Program-made: the position numbers and the translations under genes
The notes under the pieces: model-generated
Databases searched by the model: none
What the model was told of the DNA's origin: nothing
What the model saw: only the letters and a program-made list of their open reading frames with translations
Part shown: in pieces, positions 35,165 to 46,125 of the stretch
Numbering within the stretch: position 1 is the first letter of the stretch
How the letters are laid out: every line of letters starts with the position of its first letter
Origin: Lachnospiraceae bacterium
GTDB lineage: Bacteria > Bacillota > Clostridia > Lachnospirales > Lachnospiraceae
Assembly (NCBI GenBank): GCA_910574285.1
Contig: CAJTAL010000002.1
Span: forward strand, 1 to 64,000
Direction of reading: 5' to 3'
DNA length: 64,000 bases

Positions 35165-36367
35165 ATGGAGAAGGACTCTAAGAAAGGGTTTACACTAACC
35201 GAATTAACGGTGGTATTGGTGATATTAGGGATTATTGCGGCGATTGCGGTTCCGTTTGCCCTGCGGTATATCAAGCTTGCCGAGTTCAGGAAGAATGAAG
35301 CGAATGCCAAGACCGTATATCTTGCGGCGGAGTCGGAACTGACCTGGTGCCGTACTTCCGGTAAGTGGAAGGAATTCCGGAAAGAGGTTATAGGCAAAGG
35401 AGAGAGGAACGATACGTTCGGCGGCGCCGACGCGGAGAAGAAGGGGCGGATCTATGCGATAACGCTCAACAGTAAATCCGCAGCGGAGGCGTCTCCTTCG
35501 GGGGATCTGGTGCGGGAGCTTATGGAGGGCAATACATACGATAAAGAATTCCTGAACGCCGCTATAACGATAGAGATTGACGCCGAGACAGGGCAGGTCT
35601 ATTCCGCGTTCTACGCAACCCACTGCGGCAGTCTCGCATATGAAGGAGCGGACGATGAGGCTGTCCTAAATATCAGCGCAGAGGGAGATAACCGGGCGTA
35701 TGAGAACAGAAGAGACCGTCTTCTTGGATACTATTCCGCAGAGGACGTGACTAATGTGGTGGACTTAAAGCCGGTGCGGCTGAAAGTGACGACGATCAAT
35801 CTTGTGAACAGCGAGACGTTGTCCCTGAACTGGTCCAGTAACTCCAGGCATGATAACCTGGACGTGGAGTTCGGAATCGAATTTTATGAGAAAACCAGTA
35901 AGAAGAAGCTGTTCTCTACGGTTGTGGACAGGGCCGAATTAAAAGAGAAAGGCTTTGGCACGGAAAGCAACACGCCGGTACATCTGACGGTGAAGGATAA
36001 GGATGATAATGAGATCGGGGAATGGGCGTTTCCTCTGACTTATCAGGAGACCGGAAAGGGGCAGAACAGCAGGTTCTCACTTATATTGGACGGAATGATG
36101 GCGGCGGATCTGATGGAAGATCTGAAGGCGAACGAGACGGTTTCCGGAACCTCACCGATTTCTATGGAGTACAGTACCAGCATCACGAGATTCAAGGATA
36201 AGATAACAGAGCTTGCAAGTCCGCAGGATATCTATGCTGTGGTCGAGGTTCGTCCGACTTATAAGAATATGGATAAGGACGAGAGAGAATACCGTAAGAG
36301 CAGCCCCGGTCACATCGAATACGGAGAACACGATGTTCGCCGCGGATACCAGGATGGCAGGCGATAA
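35165..36367 (+). CDS. Prepilin-leader protein, N-terminal part of a giant pilus-associated protein
   Basis: A class III prepilin signal KKGFTLTELTVVLVILGIIAAIAVPFALRYI starts at residue 6; cleavage is expected after the Gly and the +5 Glu is present. The remaining 350 residues are a soluble region without a known pilin head. Near the end (about 36303-36308, CCCC) the protein frame becomes meaningless (GHIEYGEHDVRRGYQDGRR), while the +1 frame continues in good coding sequence for another 3,000 residues. I infer one gene interrupted by a +1 slip, or programmed frameshifting. An alternative is two overlapping genes. Confidence 0.8.
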   Translation: MEKDSKKGFTLTELTVVLVILGIIAAIAVPFALRYIKLAEFRKNEANAKTVYLAAESELTWCRTSGKWKEFRKEVIGKGERNDTFGGADAEKKGRIYAITLNSKSAAEASPSGDLVRELMEGNTYDKEFLNAAITIEIDAETGQVYSAFYATHCGSLAYEGADDEAVLNISAEGDNRAYENRRDRLLGYYSAEDVTNVVDLKPVRLKVTTINLVNSETLSLNWSSNSRHDNLDVEFGIEFYEKTSKKKLFSTVVDRAELKEKGFGTESNTPVHLTVKDKDDNEIGEWAFPLTYQETGKGQNSRFSLILDGMMAADLMEDLKANETVSGTSPISMEYSTSITRFKDKITELASPQDIYAVVEVRPTYKNMDKDEREYRKSSPGHIEYGEHDVRRGYQDGRR

Positions 36368-39300
36368 ACTGGAGGCGAAGGTCAGCCGTTTCCGTCATCT
36401 TTCAAATATACGTTATTATGATCAGGGGAAAGACGCAGAATTTACCCTGACAGGCAGGAGTATGGACTGGACTTCAGAGGGAGTCGGGTTCTTTGCCGCG
36501 CAGACAGAGAACAAGCCCGATGCGGGTACGCCGGAAGAAGCGGCCGGTACTAAGAGGACGCTTCAGTGTAAGAGCGTGAAACAGGAAGATTCGGCGCTTG
36601 ACTTTCCGTCTGTCGGATTGTTCTCCGAGAAGCATACATTAGACGGCGGCACGACGATAGTGTCCAATCTGCGTCTGGGGGCGGACTCTGTGCCTGCGGA
36701 TGCTGTGATGGATAAGATCTATGATAAAGCGGCGGCAGGAGCCGGTGCGGCTGCGCAGCATTATGCGGAATATCTGGGTCTGTTCTGTGAGACGGAAGGG
36801 ACGGTTCAGAATCTTACCTTAAAGGACCCGGAGCTTTCTCTGAATGCCGCGGACGGAGACAGTGCGGCCAGATTCAGCCGGCTTACCGGCGCGGGGATCC
36901 TGTGCGGCAGGAATGAAGGGAGACTTTCGAACATCTCTGTCAAGGCGGCGGATAAGACTAAGAAGACGGTGGATGTACGTCTGGCGGATTATCCGGCGGC
37001 AGGCGCGTCTGATCCGAACAGTCAGAAGACGGCGGGGATCGGCGGATTGGCCGGGATCGTTGCAAAGAGAGAAGCAGACGGCTCATTATCGGCAGTGGAT
37101 ACGGTGCGGACAGGGGATGCGTCAGATAAGACACTGCTTTATAAGCTGCAGATGGAAGGCTCTGTGTCCGGAACCCTTCCGGTTCCGGCGGCAGCAGGGA
37201 CAGAAGAAGAACAGCATAAGACGGCGGATTCCTGTCAATATGGAATCGGCGGTATATTTGGGTATGTCAGTGTGGATAATGGTGTGAGAGCCGGAGAGTG
37301 CCAGAATCATGCGAAGGTAGAGGGGAATCTCTTTGCAGGAGGAATCGCCGGACGGATCGACGGGGGATATACGTCAGGGTCTAATCAGGCTTTGCCGGAT
37401 GTGAAGGATTGCAGCAACGACGGTCTGGTACGCTGTACGGCAGATTCTGACAATGCGGGAGAGACTCTGGCGGGCAGATATTTCGGCGGCATCACCGGGT
37501 ATGGAAGCCAGGTGTGTATTGAGAGTTCCACAAGCGCTTCCGGGCGGTCAGAGAACTATAAGTATACCTATGCAGAGAAGGATCAGCTTCTGGGGAAATA
37601 CGTCGGCGGAATCGTCGGATATGGAAATGACAGCCAGATCGCAGGATGCAGTACGAAGAAGGGCGGTTATATCCTGGGTTCGGATCATGTGGGCGGTATC
37701 GCAGGAAACCTTTCAAGCAATGCATATGATGTGATCAAGGGAGCCGGAAGTGTAGCGGCGACAGTTAACGCAAGTTATGTGATCGGGAACCGATATGTGG
37801 GAGGTATCGTAGGAGAGAACGGAGGAACCGTTGAATCCATCGTACATAAATGCATCAATAACGGCGTAGCTGCCGGTTATGAGTACTACATCGGAGGGAT
37901 CGCCGGTTATAACGGTGAGAAAGGAACACTGCAGGACTGCGCCAGCTATCTGTCGGATTATGATCATTCGATATTCCGCATGGTAAGAGACGACTGGCAG
38001 GCTATGGAAGGAGACTGCGCCGGAGGACTGGCGGGTTACAATAACGGAACGATAAAATTAACCAAAGACAGCGAGGGCATTACGGTCAGGTCTGTCTCCA
38101 GTATCGTGGCAGGAAAGAACTTTGTGGGCGGCATGATCGGCTTCAATGACACGGAGGGGAGGCTTGAGTCAGCGAACAATTATACTTTGATCGGCGGTCA
38201 GGTAGAGGCTGCAGGCAGCGCCGCGGGCGGCTGTATCGGTCTGAACGCTTCCGTGCATATCCTGGAGGACGAACTTGTGATGAAACCGTCCAGTGTCAAA
38301 GGAAACTATTATGTGGGCGGCTGTATCGGCGCGAATGTGGTGGCGCTTACGAAGAATACGGAGATGTCGAAGTTCAGGGCGGACAACAGCCTTGGCAGTA
38401 TCACCGGAGGAGCATTTGCCGGAGGAATGATCGGATACCAGAGAACATATGAAGACAGTCAGTTGATAAATGGTCTTTCGATTCTGGAGCATCTGGCGAT
38501 AAGCGAAGAGAATGCAGCGCCGGGAGCAGGTTCCGCCCTGGGAAGAGCTTTGGCAGAGGAATCTTCGGATAAAGCAGCGGCGAGCCGGAACCTTGGCGCG
38601 ATGCTTCCGAAGATCGGAGCGGGCAATATTCCTACGTCTGTTATGGAATCTAAAAACAGTTATAGTCTGACCGTTTCCCGGGACGGCAACACGGCGAATA
38701 CGCTGAATACGGCGAATAATAATATCCCGATCCGCACATGGCTCTATTCGGGCGGAGTGATCGGATATTGCGAGAAAGACAGCAAGTTAATACTAAAGAA
38801 CTGTAAGAACGTGGGAAATATCTCTCAGCCGGGCGAAGCGGGCACGGAAGGATTAGCTGCAGGGGTATCCCTGAAGGAATACCTGACCAATGAAAGCATG
38901 GGGCAGGCAGCAGGCGAAGTGGAAGAAGACGTGCAGGTGTCTATGGTGGGCGGAGTGATCAGCGCCAACGGGACACAGCAGATAATCGACCACTGTTCCA
39001 ATGCAGGAAGCATGAGCGGCTTCGTCGGCCTGGGAGGTATCGTAAGCTTTAATTCTGGCGGGGTATTCAACTGTGAATTATCTGATAACTTCGGCAACGC
39101 GGGGCTTGACTACATCGGAGGAATCGCGGGGCTGAATGTGAACGCTTCCTATAACGGAGCGGGCAGTACAGGGACAGCAGAAGAATACAGATATCGGGAT
39201 GTAAAAGGTACGAGTTGGAATTATACTTCCGGTACGATTGCCAGGTGCAGTACCGACGCAGGGCGCAATATCTCGGGACGCAGTTGTGTAGGCGGAATCG

Positions 39301-42300
39301 CGGGATACAACCTGCCGGGAGGCATACTTAAGGAGAACCAGAATAAGGCGAATATCACGGCCGCCGGGAATTATGCCGGAGGAATCGCGGGCAGCAACGC
39401 GGGAAGGATATCGCTGTCGGAGGATAAGGGTCAGGAAAGCCGCATGGTCAGCGGACGCAGCGGAACGGGGATCGGAGGAATCGTCGGATTTAACAAAAGC
39501 GGCGGGACGATCTCTGTCAGGCCGTCCGGAACGGCAGAAGAAGTGGTTGCCGTGAATAGTTACGTCAGCATAACCGGACAGTCGAGAGCCGGAGGAATCG
39601 CAGGGATCAATGCAGGCAAACTTGAGGTAGACTCTGCGGCCGCATCTGCGAATCCGAAGTATCTGACCTGCGAGGCAAAGGAAGTGCGGGCTCTTGCCGG
39701 ATATGCCGGAGGAATCGCAGGCGAGACCAGGGGTAATATCGAATGGGCGAGAAATAAGAGCGGGTCCGTGACGGCAGATTATGGACCGGCAGGCGGGATT
39801 ACAGCCGTCAATGCGATAGCGGACGGAACGGCGGTCAGCCTGGTGTCCTGTCAGAACCTTGGAGATGTGAACAGTGATTATGGCCATGCAGGCGGAATCA
39901 CGGCTGAGAATTACGGAACGCTTCGTGACTGTAAGGTAGAAGGTTCTGGAACAAAAAATACTACGATTCGCAGCAGAGGGACTGATGAGATTGGCGCGGT
40001 ATGCGCGGTAAATGATGCGGGTGCAAGTATAGAAGGATGTGAATCCGGCAAAGGAGTGATATTGTCCGGGGAGAGTTCCGTCATAGGCGGTATCGCCGGA
40101 AGGAATCTGGGAATCATCACAAGGAGTTCGAAGACAGAGAACGTCGGTGTCATGCCTCAGGTGGACATCAGCGCCGGCAGACTGACTGTAGGCGGCGTGG
40201 CAGGCAGGAACGAGAAGGGTACAGGACAGATTACGCATCTTCAGGTGTCCGGGCTTGTGTTTGACGAATTCAGCAATTATCAATACCTGGGAGGTATCTC
40301 CGGGGAGAATCAGAGCGGCAGTATCATAGAAGCCTGCACATTCTTAAAAGGAAAGATTAAAGAAAGCGGCAGCGCCGCCGGGAACTGTTACGGCGGGATA
40401 GCCGGAAAGAACAGCGGAAGACTTTCTGACTGTGAAGTTCAGGAGATTACATGTGAAGTCCAGGGAATCTACACTGCTACAAGTACCAGTACGGCTAAAG
40501 AGAAGGAAGAACTGGCGTCTCATATAGGCGGTATCGCCGGGAAGAATGAAGAAACCGGAAGTATCGTCGAATGCAGACTTGCCGGATCATCGAATACGAT
40601 ATCGGCAGGCAGCGGCATGGCAGGCGGAATTGCGGGATATAACAACGGATGCATCGAACTGTCAGGCGACAGCATCGTAGAACAGATTATGCAGGAAGCA
40701 CAGAGCGCCGGCGGCAGTCCGCAGAAGGTGGAGAATGTGCAGCGGTTGATAGAACTGGCTTCGAGTATGAAGCTTAAGGCTGATTCGCAATATGTAGAAT
40801 GGAATAATAATAACCCTCATTTGGAGAATCTTAATTATGCTAATCGGGGAAGCGGAATAAGCAAGAACAGGACGCTTACCCTGACGATGTCGGTCAATGG
40901 GAATGTGGGCGGAATCACTGCCTACAATTCTCCGAAGGGTTCTGTGGATCACTGTGCGACAGGAAACTGGTATGTGAGCAATAAGTCGAACGCGATCGGA
41001 GTAGGTACCGGGGGAATCATCGGAATGAATGAATCCGAGAACGACTTATCCTTCCTGCTGAATCAGGCTTTCGTTGGAAGAGAGATTGCCAGGAACGATA
41101 CGAACCGATTCGCGGGAGGAATCATCGGGAACCAGAACAATACCACCGCAAGCGGGTGGAAGCTTGACAGTTGTGTGAATTACGGTACGGTATATTGTCT
41201 GAGAACCCACTATTCAGGTGGAATCCTGGGACAGTGGACCGGAACCGGAGGGACGATTGAAGACTGCCATAATTACGGTAATCTGCAGACGACTTATCAG
41301 GCAGGATGGGTAGGCGCGGCGGCAGGTATCGTAGCGCAGCTCTACCACGCTTATGAAAATAATGAATACAATATCATAAGCTGCAAGAACTTTGGAAATA
41401 TATACGGAAGGACAGGAAGAAATACCAATAATTGTGCCAATGACAGCGCAGGGATACTGGGAAACATAACCGCATTTAAATCAAACGGCGGAGAAAGTGC
41501 GCAGCATTATACGATTCAGGTGCTGGACTGCGTTAATGGACCGGGAGTCGAGATATACTCAAACTCAATGGCGTCCGGGATTGTGGGATTCTTTTCCAGC
41601 GATAATACAGATAATATTGCCAACGATACAGGGAATATCAAACTCAGGATAGAAAGATGCCGTAATTATGCTTCAATATTAAAGGGAGGTACCTATATTG
41701 GCGGTATCTTTGGAGATCGATATGGCACTACAGGAGCACAGAATACGGTGTTAAAGGACTGCTATTCTGTAGATAGGGGAAGCGGGTCTTATAATAAAGT
41801 CAATTGTCCGATTGTTTCTATGGATGCCAATGCACATAGGGGAGATGCTCAATATGTAAATAACAAAGTTGACGGAGTATTCAACTACTACCTGAGCGAG
41901 AATGTACTTAACAGTTTTATATTCCAAGAGAACAGGAACTTAAGTAAGAATGATCTTAATAAAGATGGAACACCTTCTCTGAAAAGAGCTAATACTGGTT
42001 GTGCTTATATTCTGTCAAAGGGCGGGAAGCGGTATCTTATATATCTGAATCCCGGCGCCAACTACGGAAATGGTTCCTTTGGGGCGGGCAATCTGACAAT
42101 ATCCGTTAATAATACAGTCTTGCTTAATAGCAGGGAGGTAGGAAACGTCCTTTTTGAGATTGACGGTGCAGAGCCATACAAGGATATTACCTCAATCGTA
42201 AATGCAGGCAGTGTATTTGATAAATATGTACAGAAGTCTTATATATACAAGGAAACCGGCGGTAATACGGATAAGATGCCGGCTCCGGCAGCAGTTGTAT

Positions 42301-45296
42301 TAGAGAAGGACGGGGGAAATGTCAAGATAACGGTTACTCCGGCGCAAAATACGCAGCCGTTTAAGTACACGGCGGAATTATACAGAAGCGAGGAGAATGG
42401 CGCGGACGCGGTATGGGAGAAGGTAGATAAGACGCTGGAGTTTTATACAAATGAGTATAGTTTTAGTCTCCCGGAAGAGATACGTTCTCTCGGCGGTTAT
42501 CTGAAAGTTAGAGTAAGAGCCCACAGCTCGGATCATACCATAGAGCCGTCGGATGAGAGAGAGTCAGATCCTCTTGATCTTGGAAGGGTATTGCCAGCTC
42601 CTGAGATTCGTATGGAATTGATGAGTCAGGGTAATCCATACAGATACCGTTTTACCCTAGTAAATAAGGAATACGCGGACTTTAAGGATGAGTCAGGTAA
42701 TCCGCTGTATCAGATATCGGTGAGATTCACCGACGGTACGCCGGAAAAGATTATGACAGTAGATCAGGATGGTAATTTGAGCCGGGATCAGTACCTGCAA
42801 TTGAACGAAGAGTCTCTCCAGCAGTTGATCGTGCAGGCGAAGCCGGCAGGAACCGGACAGACAGGCGGACGGATTGTCCGGGAGTCCGAACAGGTGCCGG
42901 TACAGACATATTTACCGGCATATAAACCGCAGATATCTATTGCAGATACCGGGGAAAAGACGGTTAAACCAGATGTCACCGTGTCGGGAGAGACGCTTGA
43001 GAGCTTGAGGATCACGGCAGCCTTAGAGGGAAATGGAGGAAATGTAACCACGCCGCCGATATACAGGGCGGACTTGATTGGAACATGGAACCCGGCTTCG
43101 GGACCGAGGCGTGCCAATACGGTATTCGCCAGTGCAGACATTCTGACGGCGGCGAACGGAACGGTTTCGGCGGCATTCACGAACCTGCCGGAGTATATTA
43201 CAGAAGCAGAAGAACTGAAAGTCAGAATATGGTATGCCCAGTCAGGTCTGGGGCCTGTGTACTCTTATTATCCTGTAGAGAGCGAAGGCGACGCCAATAT
43301 CTATAAATTAAAAGAATTGGAGAACCAGGAGACCGGCGGTACCGTGACGCAGGTTCCGGTATGGGAGTATAGTTACAGTCCGGTGTTGGAAGGAAATTAT
43401 TTTGAGGACTACAGATGGACTTCCGGGGAGTTGGTAACCTGGCTTCCGCGGCCGAACCTGATGCAGGCGGATAACAGCCTGGCGCCGGAATACGATGCGA
43501 ACGGGAAATTGCAGTACACATTCCGCTGGGATGAAGGAATCGGCGAGTACACAAAAGGACAGAGCTATATCATCTCGCTGACCGGAGTCAGCGGGGATAA
43601 CCGGGTATCCATCGTAACAAATAAAGAAATATCAGACAATAAGTATACGGCGGACGCGGAAGAATGGACCTATGAAGAGGTTGAGCTGACCGTAACCCGT
43701 AAGGGCGATACCTCCGGCACGCCAAGGAAGATCGGATTAACCGCGGCGGAAACATATCAGGTGAAACAGCGCCTGCCAAGACCGGCTCAGCCGATGGCAG
43801 AGAATAAGAATACAGACGAATTAGTTTACACGGTTGAATGGTCGCCGGTTATACCGGAGATCGGAGATATATCACAGGATCGCGGTTGTGCGTCTTACGC
43901 AATATATGTGCAGCCATATGGTGAGGACGGTAAGGTGACGAACCCGGAGCTTAAGGGCGAAGCAGCCGTAAGTGAGAAGCAGCCGGACGGACAGTACCGG
44001 AAAGAGCTTGATCTGAGCGAGTATGCAGGTAAGCGGGCGCTGATCTATATCGTAGCAAAGCCGGCTGCCGGCGACGCGTATTATGTGGACAGCTTGAACG
44101 GTATCACCTATGAGCTTGCCATACCGGACCGGATCAAGGTACCGAATGTAACCTGGACTCAGGACGGCTGGAGCTATGACCGGAGCGATCCGGTATCCGC
44201 AGAAGAATTTGAAGCGGCGGACGACCTGAAAACCGGCAGGCTGAAGGTAAAAATCGAACCGAACAATAACGAGAGTATTCCTCCGGGCGACAGCAGTTAT
44301 CTGTTGAAAGCGTATGTATTTGACAGCGAAGAAAATGCGAAACAAGCTGTTGCAGATATACAAGCCGGAAAAATGCCGAATGAACTGGCAGGGCTTCAAA
44401 CAACCTGTCCGGTGATGACAGACGGAGTGTTAACGCCTGCCGTCATGGAGGTAAACAGCGACGGGACTTACAGTGCAACCTTAAGAGGTATATCGGCGGA
44501 GTATGCGGGCAAATGGCTATTACTCTACACCAGGATATCGGCAGGCGGCGGCAATGTCAGCTCGAACTGGGCGGCGAATCCGGCCATATGGAGGCTGCCG
44601 TATGTGAAGCTTCCAAAACCAGAGGTGACGGTTAATAACCGGGAACAGAAGATTAAGGTACAGGCAGGAACCAGTCCGGACATTCTTCAGGAAGCGGAAT
44701 GGACGGCGAGTCAGACCACGCTCCAGTGGGATTGTGAAGAACTGGCAGATTCCTATTACCTGACGCTGTCTCCGAGAGAGGCGGGCAAAGAATCACAGAT
44801 ATTCCGTATCGTAGAGACTGAAGACCCGCAGGCAGCTTTGACCGGAGGAAAGAAGATTACAGTATATCAGAAGAGCACAGACGATCAGGGAAAAGAGATC
44901 TGGAAATCGATAGAAGCGGCGGAAACCAACACCGGGCCGGGCGGGAGTACAGAACTGCCGGAAGAGGCATATACACACCAGGCATTCGAATTGACGGATT
45001 ATCAGATGGAACATACCGGAAGCTATACGGTAGCGGAGATTCCATATCATTATAAAGTGAAGCTGAACGCACGCCTGGAGACAGAATGGAGCAGCGAGAA
45101 GGAAGGATTTATCTATCATCTGATTCTGCCGGATGCAGACAGCCTGACGACGGAAAACGGAACGGCAGTGACAGATTCCGGTCTGCGTATCACTTCAAAA
45201 GCAGAGGTAAGCGCAGACGTGGCGGCGAATGATCCGGAAACCGGTGCAGGAAGCGACGCATATCTGAGATCCGAAGAACAGGAGATTATTTTCTAG
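36333..45296 (+). CDS. Giant GLUG-repeat surface protein, continuation of the prepilin-leader protein
   Basis: From the ATG at 36333 (GGAG six bases upstream) the frame runs for about 2,987 residues; the coding frame is open further left. By eye about 35 GLUG-type units (GGIAGYN, GGIVGFN, GGITAEN) spaced 40-80 residues fill the first 1,800 residues and predict a long right-handed beta-helix. The last 1,100 residues are a series of beta-rich Ig/fibronectin-like segments (PAPAAVVLEKDG; PAPEIRMELMS; PRPAQPMAENKN; KLPKPEVTVNN). There is no signal peptide, sortase motif or anchor of its own, so export most likely depends on fusion to the prepilin leader at 35165. It is probably an adhesin carried on the pilus. 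Confidence 0.85.
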   Translation: MFAADTRMAGDKLEAKVSRFRHLSNIRYYDQGKDAEFTLTGRSMDWTSEGVGFFAAQTENKPDAGTPEEAAGTKRTLQCKSVKQEDSALDFPSVGLFSEKHTLDGGTTIVSNLRLGADSVPADAVMDKIYDKAAAGAGAAAQHYAEYLGLFCETEGTVQNLTLKDPELSLNAADGDSAARFSRLTGAGILCGRNEGRLSNISVKAADKTKKTVDVRLADYPAAGASDPNSQKTAGIGGLAGIVAKREADGSLSAVDTVRTGDASDKTLLYKLQMEGSVSGTLPVPAAAGTEEEQHKTADSCQYGIGGIFGYVSVDNGVRAGECQNHAKVEGNLFAGGIAGRIDGGYTSGSNQALPDVKDCSNDGLVRCTADSDNAGETLAGRYFGGITGYGSQVCIESSTSASGRSENYKYTYAEKDQLLGKYVGGIVGYGNDSQIAGCSTKKGGYILGSDHVGGIAGNLSSNAYDVIKGAGSVAATVNASYVIGNRYVGGIVGENGGTVESIVHKCINNGVAAGYEYYIGGIAGYNGEKGTLQDCASYLSDYDHSIFRMVRDDWQAMEGDCAGGLAGYNNGTIKLTKDSEGITVRSVSSIVAGKNFVGGMIGFNDTEGRLESANNYTLIGGQVEAAGSAAGGCIGLNASVHILEDELVMKPSSVKGNYYVGGCIGANVVALTKNTEMSKFRADNSLGSITGGAFAGGMIGYQRTYEDSQLINGLSILEHLAISEENAAPGAGSALGRALAEESSDKAAASRNLGAMLPKIGAGNIPTSVMESKNSYSLTVSRDGNTANTLNTANNNIPIRTWLYSGGVIGYCEKDSKLILKNCKNVGNISQPGEAGTEGLAAGVSLKEYLTNESMGQAAGEVEEDVQVSMVGGVISANGTQQIIDHCSNAGSMSGFVGLGGIVSFNSGGVFNCELSDNFGNAGLDYIGGIAGLNVNASYNGAGSTGTAEEYRYRDVKGTSWNYTSGTIARCSTDAGRNISGRSCVGGIAGYNLPGGILKENQNKANITAAGNYAGGIAGSNAGRISLSEDKGQESRMVSGRSGTGIGGIVGFNKSGGTISVRPSGTAEEVVAVNSYVSITGQSRAGGIAGINAGKLEVDSAAASANPKYLTCEAKEVRALAGYAGGIAGETRGNIEWARNKSGSVTADYGPAGGITAVNAIADGTAVSLVSCQNLGDVNSDYGHAGGITAENYGTLRDCKVEGSGTKNTTIRSRGTDEIGAVCAVNDAGASIEGCESGKGVILSGESSVIGGIAGRNLGIITRSSKTENVGVMPQVDISAGRLTVGGVAGRNEKGTGQITHLQVSGLVFDEFSNYQYLGGISGENQSGSIIEACTFLKGKIKESGSAAGNCYGGIAGKNSGRLSDCEVQEITCEVQGIYTATSTSTAKEKEELASHIGGIAGKNEETGSIVECRLAGSSNTISAGSGMAGGIAGYNNGCIELSGDSIVEQIMQEAQSAGGSPQKVENVQRLIELASSMKLKADSQYVEWNNNNPHLENLNYANRGSGISKNRTLTLTMSVNGNVGGITAYNSPKGSVDHCATGNWYVSNKSNAIGVGTGGIIGMNESENDLSFLLNQAFVGREIARNDTNRFAGGIIGNQNNTTASGWKLDSCVNYGTVYCLRTHYSGGILGQWTGTGGTIEDCHNYGNLQTTYQAGWVGAAAGIVAQLYHAYENNEYNIISCKNFGNIYGRTGRNTNNCANDSAGILGNITAFKSNGGESAQHYTIQVLDCVNGPGVEIYSNSMASGIVGFFSSDNTDNIANDTGNIKLRIERCRNYASILKGGTYIGGIFGDRYGTTGAQNTVLKDCYSVDRGSGSYNKVNCPIVSMDANAHRGDAQYVNNKVDGVFNYYLSENVLNSFIFQENRNLSKNDLNKDGTPSLKRANTGCAYILSKGGKRYLIYLNPGANYGNGSFGAGNLTISVNNTVLLNSREVGNVLFEIDGAEPYKDITSIVNAGSVFDKYVQKSYIYKETGGNTDKMPAPAAVVLEKDGGNVKITVTPAQNTQPFKYTAELYRSEENGADAVWEKVDKTLEFYTNEYSFSLPEEIRSLGGYLKVRVRAHSSDHTIEPSDERESDPLDLGRVLPAPEIRMELMSQGNPYRYRFTLVNKEYADFKDESGNPLYQISVRFTDGTPEKIMTVDQDGNLSRDQYLQLNEESLQQLIVQAKPAGTGQTGGRIVRESEQVPVQTYLPAYKPQISIADTGEKTVKPDVTVSGETLESLRITAALEGNGGNVTTPPIYRADLIGTWNPASGPRRANTVFASADILTAANGTVSAAFTNLPEYITEAEELKVRIWYAQSGLGPVYSYYPVESEGDANIYKLKELENQETGGTVTQVPVWEYSYSPVLEGNYFEDYRWTSGELVTWLPRPNLMQADNSLAPEYDANGKLQYTFRWDEGIGEYTKGQSYIISLTGVSGDNRVSIVTNKEISDNKYTADAEEWTYEEVELTVTRKGDTSGTPRKIGLTAAETYQVKQRLPRPAQPMAENKNTDELVYTVEWSPVIPEIGDISQDRGCASYAIYVQPYGEDGKVTNPELKGEAAVSEKQPDGQYRKELDLSEYAGKRALIYIVAKPAAGDAYYVDSLNGITYELAIPDRIKVPNVTWTQDGWSYDRSDPVSAEEFEAADDLKTGRLKVKIEPNNNESIPPGDSSYLLKAYVFDSEENAKQAVADIQAGKMPNELAGLQTTCPVMTDGVLTPAVMEVNSDGTYSATLRGISAEYAGKWLLLYTRISAGGGNVSSNWAANPAIWRLPYVKLPKPEVTVNNREQKIKVQAGTSPDILQEAEWTASQTTLQWDCEELADSYYLTLSPREAGKESQIFRIVETEDPQAALTGGKKITVYQKSTDDQGKEIWKSIEAAETNTGPGGSTELPEEAYTHQAFELTDYQMEHTGSYTVAEIPYHYKVKLNARLETEWSSEKEGFIYHLILPDADSLTTENGTAVTDSGLRITSKAEVSADVAANDPETGAGSDAYLRSEEQEIIF

Positions 45297-45420
45297 TACA
45301 TTATTGCAATGATGTACCAGGCCGAGGCTTAAGGTCTATACAGGCAAAGGAAGTTGGCAAGTAATACGGTTCCGGTTATTCATATACAGTTTTGGAGCCG
45401 GGAAAGGAGGGCAATACCGT

Positions 45421-46125
45421 GCATCAGAAGAATAGAGCAAGAAAGGGTTCTTCCCTTGTTATAGTAGTATGCGTATCGGCATTTCTGATGGCGTTTGCCC
45501 TCGCGATAGTCTATTCGTCGGGACTTTGGATGATGAACTGAAGAAGTATTCCAATCCAAAGATTGCTCCGGGGGATCCTCAGAGCGCTCCGGAAAACAGC
45601 TTTTACCGGTATGCATATCAGTTCCTGGAAGGTGAGTACGGAGAATTCGACCCGGACCATCCGGACGAGACGATCTTTCACTATACGGCGGCGAGTCCGG
45701 ACAGCGTGGATACCGGGAAATACGGCGAAATAAGAGTCGCTCTATATAAGGAAGCAGACCAGAACCAGGACGACGCCATGTCCGGTGAGTTAGTGGAGGG
45801 GGCTGGCGTAGACGATATCATGAACGCCGGAATCATCAGGTATATATTCACGGTAGAAGTGACGGCCGATCTTGACGGAGTTTCCTACAGTTACAGCACC
45901 GAATACCGACAGATGGCAACCTATGATGTGAGATTCACACACAATGGAACAAATATCTTTTGGAATAATAATGAATGGCATCAAGATCATCAGAACGGTT
46001 CTGTGTATTCCGTAGACTGGACTCAGGGTAATATCCAATATGAGTACCAGTCTGACAGCAATAATATTACCAGATGTGTGTTTGAAAATGCTTATGAAGA
46101 GGGGGGCGCGCATGAAGAACCATAG
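45421..46125 (+). pseudogene. Minor pseudopilin (GspK/PilX-like), frame broken after the membrane helix
   Basis: GTG at 45421 behind GGAGGG gives HQKNRARKGSSLVIVVCVSA, FLMAFALAIVYSSGLWMMN and then TGA at about 45539. The body of the protein (LDDELKKYSNPKIAPGDP; YRYAYQFLEGEYGEFDP; IRYIFTVEVTADLDGVSYSY) is in another frame from about 45520 to 46125. The usual 20-30 residues between the helix and the DELKKY segment are missing, so a small deletion probably caused the shift. It overlaps the next prepilin start. Confidence 0.7.

Noticed and set aside
36213-36332. Start of the giant frame at its first ATG (36213)
   Set aside because: The first ~40 residues are an out-of-frame reading of the prepilin-leader protein; real coding in this frame begins around 36305.
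39078-40283. 401-codon minus-strand frame inside the giant gene
   Set aside because: It is the antisense shadow of GLUG repeats (composition of the regular GGN/ATC codons) and has no ribosome site.
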